Shown: positions 60,000 to 64,000 of the stretch, in pieces | Position numbering within the stretch: position 1 is the stretch's first letter | Layout: each line of letters begins with the position of its first letter | NCBI RefSeq assembly: GCF_003206575.1 | Contig: NZ_PZJO01000001.1 | Span: 433,718 to 497,717 of the forward strand | Length of the DNA stretch: 64,000 nt | DNA from: Salinicola endophyticus | Lineage (GTDB): Bacteria > Pseudomonadota > Gammaproteobacteria > Pseudomonadales > Halomonadaceae | Direction: 5' to 3' | Program-made: the position numbers and the translations under genes | Notes under the pieces: generated by a model | Database searches by the model: none | What the model saw: only the letters and a program-made list of their open reading frames with translations | Told to the model about the DNA's origin: nothing

Positions 60000-60929
60000 C
60001 TAGGCGAATAGCCGCATACGCAGGGTGCGAGGCAGCAGCGGGCTGACCATCGCTCCCGCCAGGGTCATCAGGCCCCGGCGTCGATCGCGGAAGAACGCCC
60101 GTGGCGAACTGGCCACCCCGACCAGCGCGAAGCGCGGTGCCAGCCATGGCGAACTGCCCGCGCGAAGCGCCCGGCGCGCCAGGTAACGGCAATACAGCGC
60201 CCGCGCGGAGGAGGCATCGAAATCCGCCGCGTAGTCCTGTGTCAGCGTCTGCCAGCCGTCATACATGGCGCGCAGATTGGCCGACAGCCCGTCGGCCGAC
60301 AGTCGATATCCGACCAGCAGCACATCCATGCCGCGAATACGCCGCCCCTGGTTGACGGCACGCGCCAGCCACTCCTGATCCTCGGCGTACTGCATGCCTC
60401 GACGAAATCCGCCACTGGCCTGCCAGCATTCGCGACTGACGACCAGATTGGAGCTGGTGCAGACCGGATTCTCCCCCAGCACATCCCCGAGCGTCAGCGC
60501 GTCCGGCGGAACGGTGGAGATTGTCTGCGCGCGTGCCAGGTCGTCCCCCTCGCCGAGCAGAAAGGCGATCTTGGCGAAACTCATGTCGAGCAGTGGATCC
60601 TGGCCATGATGCTGCCAATGTCGCTCGAGCTTGGTGGGATGCCATACGTCATCGGCGTCGAGAAACGCGATCCACTCCCCTTCGGCACGGTCCGCCCCAG
60701 CGTTGCGCGCTGCGGCGACACCGCCATTGGCCATGGAGACCACGCGAATACGCGCATCGCGCGCCTCCAGGGCGTGTAGACGCGCCAGAGAGTCATCGGT
60801 GGAGCCATCGTCGATGAGCCAGAGTTCGAAGTGAGGCTCCGTCTGTCGCAGCACGCTCGCGACCGTCTCCTCGATACTGTCCGCGGCGTTGTATACCGGA
60901 ATCACGACGGAAAACCTCGGTCGAGTCAT
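60000..60929 (-). CDS. GT2-family glycosyltransferase
   Basis: 309 residues from the ATG at 60929, which overlaps the flippase stop (ATGA); the long frame upstream is a shadow of the flippase. FSVVIPVYNAADSIEETVAS, LIDDGSTDDSL and FLDADDVWHPTKLERHWQHH are family 2 motifs. Coupled to the flippase gene. Confidence 0.9.
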   Translation of the reverse strand: MTRPRFSVVIPVYNAADSIEETVASVLRQTEPHFELWLIDDGSTDDSLARLHALEARDARIRVVSMANGGVAAARNAGADRAEGEWIAFLDADDVWHPTKLERHWQHHGQDPLLDMSFAKIAFLLGEGDDLARAQTISTVPPDALTLGDVLGENPVCTSSNLVVSRECWQASGGFRRGMQYAEDQEWLARAVNQGRRIRGMDVLLVGYRLSADGLSANLRAMYDGWQTLTQDYAADFDASSARALYCRYLARRALRAGSSPWLAPRFALVGVASSPRAFFRDRRRGLMTLAGAMVSPLLPRTLRMRLFA

Positions 60930-62209
60930 GCACAGGCCCTCTTGAACGGCATCCGTTGGACGATGCCAGCATCTTGCCTCAGGCACCAGATCGAGCCGGG
61001 AATCAGGATCAGCGCGAGCCCCGCCACGTAGGCACCCGCAGCCACCAGCAGCCCCCAGCCGGCAAAGGCCGCCAGGCCACCCAGGGCCGCCGCCGTCGCC
61101 ATGCTGCTCATCATGGCTTCGACGCCCGGCTGGTCGAGTGCTCGCAACCAGGCGCTGGCCACCGCGGCGAAGATCATCGGCATCGCCCCGAGCCCCAGAA
61201 TCGAGACCAGCGGGGCCGACGGCGTCCACTGGGCACCGAAGATGAACGGTACGTACCAGGGCGCCAGGCAGACCTGCAGCAGCAACACCGGCATGAACAC
61301 CACCAACGCCAGCATCAGCCCCTTGCGACACCGGCGTCGGCGATCGGCCAAGCCGTCCGCGCGGCAGATGTAGGGGAACAGTATCTGACCCAGCGCCATC
61401 ACGAAGGAGGTGGTGATACCAAGGCCTGCGTTGAACGCAAAATAGTAGATACCCAGCGCCTTGACACCAAAGACGGCCCCGACGATCAGCTTATCGAGTT
61501 GCGTGCGCGCGACATTGACCATTTCGGTGATCAGGACACCGACGGCGAAGCCCATGAAGGTACGCCAGGGCACATACCCCGCCTCGTGCTGCGGCACCCA
61601 CCGCTTGGCCCGACGCACCAGTACCAGCCACACCGGCGCAGTGACCAGCTTGGGCAGCACGATGGCCCAGGCACTCGGCCACAGCAGCACGAAGAGCAGG
61701 GTCAGCAGATGATCGCTGACGTTCTGCACGGTCGCGATCCGCGCGATCGTACCGAAGCGCTCCTCGCGCATGAGCAGAAACACCTGCACCAGCCCCGCCG
61801 GCATGAACAGATAGACACCGGAGAGCAGGGCCAGCATCAGCGGAATCTCTTGCATGCCGAAGAGATGCAGCCCAGCGGCCAGGACGAGTTGAATCGCAGC
61901 CACGCCGAGGCACCAGCACCAGAACAGCCTGAGGGCTGTGTTGCAGGTCGCCGCCAATGCATCCACGTCGGCAGCGATGATCCGCTGGCCGATCCCGGCA
62001 TTGGCCAAGGCTCTGACCACTTCGAACAGGCTCAGGGCCAGCGCCGCCACGCCCATGATGGTGGGGGACACCTGCCGGGCGATCACCACGATCGCCAGGA
62101 TACGCACGACACGATTGATCATCTCGGCACTGCCGAAGGCGACCAGGCCACGCATCAGTGGGCTGACGTCCTGGCGGGCATGGCGAAAGCGAAAAGCGAA
62201 TGGGTTCAT
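60926..62209 (-). CDS. polysaccharide flippase (Wzx-like, MOP superfamily)
   Basis: About 427 residues, twelve to fourteen membrane helices. VAFGSAEMINRVVRILAIVV, RTFMGFAVGVLITEMVNVAR and LDKLIVGAVFGVKALGIYYF are typical of the WzxC/RfbX-type polysaccharide exporters. It would flip lipid-linked repeat units. ATG at 62209 is preferred over a GTG at 62218 because the predicted -24/-12 transcription start is near 62233. Confidence 0.88.
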   Translation of the reverse strand: MNPFAFRFRHARQDVSPLMRGLVAFGSAEMINRVVRILAIVVIARQVSPTIMGVAALALSLFEVVRALANAGIGQRIIAADVDALAATCNTALRLFWCWCLGVAAIQLVLAAGLHLFGMQEIPLMLALLSGVYLFMPAGLVQVFLLMREERFGTIARIATVQNVSDHLLTLLFVLLWPSAWAIVLPKLVTAPVWLVLVRRAKRWVPQHEAGYVPWRTFMGFAVGVLITEMVNVARTQLDKLIVGAVFGVKALGIYYFAFNAGLGITTSFVMALGQILFPYICRADGLADRRRRCRKGLMLALVVFMPVLLLQVCLAPWYVPFIFGAQWTPSAPLVSILGLGAMPMIFAAVASAWLRALDQPGVEAMMSSMATAAALGGLAAFAGWGLLVAAGAYVAGLALILIPGSIWCLRQDAGIVQRMPFKRACA

Positions 62210-62243
62210 GTCCGGCACCGGTCAATAGTATTTGCCCATATCA

Positions 62244-62260
62244 TTCAATAATCGGGCCAA
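62244..62260 (-). promoter_or_regulatory. sigma-54-type promoter of the flippase unit
   Basis: Minus strand TTGGCCCGATTATTGAA: GG and the -12 G at exact spacing, flanked by AGTTGG as in the other two polysaccharide promoters. The -12 element is TTGA. Predicted start near 62233, 24-base leader to the ATG at 62209. Confidence 0.6.
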
Positions 62261-62336
62261 CTCCAAAAACCTTTTACATGACAATCAATTAGCTAGATAT
62301 CTCCACCGCCACAGGGCGCTTTCCAGCGACTTAGTC

Positions 62337-62380
62337 GCAAATTGAAATGCCATTTGCATTCGACGATGCAGGCTGCAACC
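62337..62380. promoter_or_regulatory. candidate enhancer region between divergent promoters
   Basis: GCAAAT (62338-62343) and ATTTGC (62353-62358) form a dyad, and on the minus strand TTGCAGCCTGCAT lies next to it. The region is about 85-120 bp from both divergent -24/-12 promoters, so one set of sites could serve both. Confidence 0.5.
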
Positions 62381-62464
62381 CGAGCGCCTGCCAAGCCTTG
62401 TCCCAACGCCATTCTCCTCCGCAAAAATAAACATAGATAATTGTTTATTAAAAAAAAATAAAAG

Positions 62465-62481
62465 TTGGCACGATTTATGAA
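62465..62481 (+). promoter_or_regulatory. sigma-54-type promoter of the WecG-sugar transferase fusion gene
   Basis: TTGGCACGATTTATGAA: the -24 element TTGGCACG is a perfect consensus; the -12 element reads ATGA, with the G at correct spacing. Predicted start near 62492, 35-base leader to the ATG at 62527. Confidence 0.65.
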
Positions 62482-62526
62482 ACACCTTCTCCAGACAGCT
62501 CATTCGATCGCCACTGGAGAGTCACC

Positions 62527-63942
62527 ATGAACACTGCCCATCTCGACACCCACACCTCGACTGCCTTCGTCTCACCGGCACCTGAACAGGCGCTGGCCAC
62601 GGTTCCCCTGTTCGGCCTTTCTCTGGTGTCGGCCACGCTTGAGGCGGCCGTTGACGCCATCACCGAACGCGCCGCTCAGCGCACGCCGACGACGATCAAC
62701 TTCATCAACGCACACTGTGTGAATGTGACCCGCCGCGATGCGCAATATCGCCAGAGCCTGGCGCAAACCGACCTGCTGCTCCCGGATGGGTCGGGCATTC
62801 GCATCGCCTCCAAGCTGGCCGGCTCGCCGCTGGGCGACAATCTCAACGGCACCGATCTGTTCCCGGCTCTGTGCGACCGCGCCGCCACCCGAGGACTCTC
62901 GATCTACCTGCTGGGCGGCAGCCCGGGCACCGCGGCCAAAGCCGCCGACGCCATGCAGCAGCGCTATCCGACCCTGGACATCGCCGGTACCCAACACGGT
63001 TTCTTCGCCGCGGAGGAGACGGAGCTGCTGATCTCGCGCATCAACCGGGCAAAACCGGATCTGCTGTTCGTGGGCTTCGGCGTGCCGATCCAGGAGAACT
63101 GGATCGCCGAGAACCGTCATCGCCTGCAGGTGCCTGTGGTGCTGGGTGTCGGGGGCCTGTTCGACTACTACGCCGACAATGTCAGCCGCGCCCCGGCCTG
63201 GGTGCGACGCTGCGGCTGCGAGTGGATGTGGCGTCTGGCCCAGGAACCCCGGCGTCTGGCCCAGCGCTATCTCATCGGCAACGTGACCTTCCTGGCACAC
63301 GCCACGCTGGCGGGACTGAAGGCACGCCTGGACCGAACCCCTTATCACGCGGCGCTCAAGCGCCTGGTGGATGTGACGATCGCCGGTTCCGCGCTGCTGG
63401 TCCTCGCCCCGCTGTTCGCGCTCATCTCACTGGCCATCCGCACCGAGGACCGGGGCCCGGCACTGTTTCGCCAACGCCGCATCGGCGCCAACGGCAAACC
63501 CTTCATGATGCTGAAGTTCCGCTCCATGGTGCGGGATGCCGAAGCCCGTCGCGCCGAGCTGCTCGCCAGCAGCGAGCGGGATGGCGTCTGTTTCAAGATG
63601 AAGCGTGACCCGCGCATCACCCGTGTGGGGGCCTGGCTGCGCAAGACGTCACTCGACGAGCTGCCCCAGCTGATCAACGTGCTGCGCGGTGACATGTCGA
63701 TCGTCGGACCGCGCCCCGCCCTGCCGGACGAAGTCATCACCTACCGCGATGCCAGCTGGCAGCGTCTGGGTGGCAAACCCGGCATCACCTGCACCTGGCA
63801 GGTCTCGGGCCGCGCCGACATCCCCTTCGAACAGCAGGTCGTCATGGACATCGATTACCTGAACAGCCGCAGTATCCTCCGCGACTTCGCGCTGATGCTG
63901 CGCACGGTCCCCGCTGTCCTCAGCCGTCGCGGCGCCTACTGA
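62527..63942 (+). CDS. WecG/TagA-type glycosyltransferase fused to polyprenyl-phosphate sugar transferase
   Basis: 471 residues. Residues ~30-260 are a WecG/TagA/CpsF domain (INFINAHCVNVTRRD, LLLPDGSGIRIASKL, FVGFGVPIQENWIAENR). Residues ~270-471 are a bacterial sugar transferase domain (KRLVDVTIAGSALLVLAPLF helix, FRQRRIGANGKPFMMLKFRSM, DELPQLINVLRGDMSIVGPR, LGGKPGITCTWQVSGR). The second domain would start the repeat unit on undecaprenyl phosphate, the first would add the next sugar, often an N-acetylmannosamine derivative. Both catalytic cores look complete. GGAGAG precedes the ATG. Confidence 0.9.
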   Translation: MNTAHLDTHTSTAFVSPAPEQALATVPLFGLSLVSATLEAAVDAITERAAQRTPTTINFINAHCVNVTRRDAQYRQSLAQTDLLLPDGSGIRIASKLAGSPLGDNLNGTDLFPALCDRAATRGLSIYLLGGSPGTAAKAADAMQQRYPTLDIAGTQHGFFAAEETELLISRINRAKPDLLFVGFGVPIQENWIAENRHRLQVPVVLGVGGLFDYYADNVSRAPAWVRRCGCEWMWRLAQEPRRLAQRYLIGNVTFLAHATLAGLKARLDRTPYHAALKRLVDVTIAGSALLVLAPLFALISLAIRTEDRGPALFRQRRIGANGKPFMMLKFRSMVRDAEARRAELLASSERDGVCFKMKRDPRITRVGAWLRKTSLDELPQLINVLRGDMSIVGPRPALPDEVITYRDASWQRLGGKPGITCTWQVSGRADIPFEQQVVMDIDYLNSRSILRDFALMLRTVPAVLSRRGAY

Positions 63943-63966
63943 CGCGCCGGCCGGAGTCGCAGGGGC

Positions 63967-64000
63967 TCACTTCGAATCCAGATCGGCAAACAGGTCGCGG
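63967..64000 (-). CDS. possible 3' end of a minus-strand gene, cut by window
   Basis: The last bases read on the minus strand as an open frame ending RDLFADLDSK followed by TGA. Only ten codons are visible, so this is a guess from codon-like composition and convergent placement to the fusion gene. Confidence 0.3.
   Translation of the reverse strand, partial: RDLFADLDSK

Larger units (their letters stand above)
62210..62526. other. divergent regulatory spacer
   Basis: 317 bp, AT-rich at both ends, with two outward-facing -24/-12 promoters and a central dyad region. No gene supported. Confidence 0.6.

Noticed and set aside
1..64000. CRISPR array, tRNA, rRNA, insertion sequence or prophage
   Set aside because: No regularly spaced identical repeats, cloverleaf with anticodon context, transposase or phage structural gene was recognised on reading both strands.

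Overview
The window is 64 kb of GC-rich, gene-dense chromosomal DNA. Gene content suggests a halophilic or marine gammaproteobacterium of the Halomonadaceae (Halomonas/Salinicola-like): TRAP and ABC importers for zwitterionic and amino-acid solutes, a gamma-butyrobetaine hydroxylase, DcaP-type porin, MtfA, AstE and many LysR regulators. The genus is an inference from content, not a database match. I saw no rRNA, tRNA, CRISPR array, transposase or phage gene.

Layout. 1-13 kb: metabolic genes (acetyltransferase/nitrilase fusion, mtfA, MTHFR-like protein, CbiX-like chelatase, ltaE), then a gamma-butyrobetaine hydroxylase with its own binding protein and divergent LysR regulator, and a D-malate/tartrate dehydrogenase with divergent LysR. 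13-18.4 kb: a compact minus-strand operon of a small PstS-like binding protein, an outer-membrane beta-barrel protein, a membrane GGDEF-EAL protein and an autoinducer-synthase-like acyltransferase of the exosortase-associated type. 19-29 kb: hemerythrin, lipocalin, SMP-30 protein, astE, and a basic-amino-acid ABC importer with two binding proteins flanking an AstE-like deacylase. 29-41 kb: scattered enzymes, then a LacI-regulated catabolic operon (DapA-like lyase, Nramp-like transporter lacking the metal motifs, DcaP-like porin), then ilvD. 42-47.8 kb: a LysR gene followed by a hydro-lyase/TRAP/DUF2848 operon ending in an amidase remnant. 47.8-50.2 kb: an MFS exporter and TetR repressor sharing an 18-bp operator. 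50.4-64 kb: an exopolysaccharide (Wzx/Wzy-type) locus.

The most interesting system is in the last 13 kb. A heme-nitric oxide/oxygen binding protein (H-NOX) is translationally coupled to a LuxO-like sigma-54 response regulator and followed by galE. This operon and three polysaccharide transcription units (a glycosyltransferase pair, the flippase unit and a WecG-sugar transferase fusion) are each preceded by a correctly spaced -24/-12 type promoter sharing an extended motif. Each intergenic region also holds TTGCA-N3-TGC-like sites 50-130 bp upstream, where an enhancer-binding activator would sit. No histidine kinase gene is in the window. The reading offered here is gas-sensing control of exopolysaccharide synthesis through a dedicated sigma-54 regulon.

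A second recurrent feature is short degenerate tandem arrays (12-16 bp period, each of unrelated sequence) in gene spacers, several of them just upstream of start codons.
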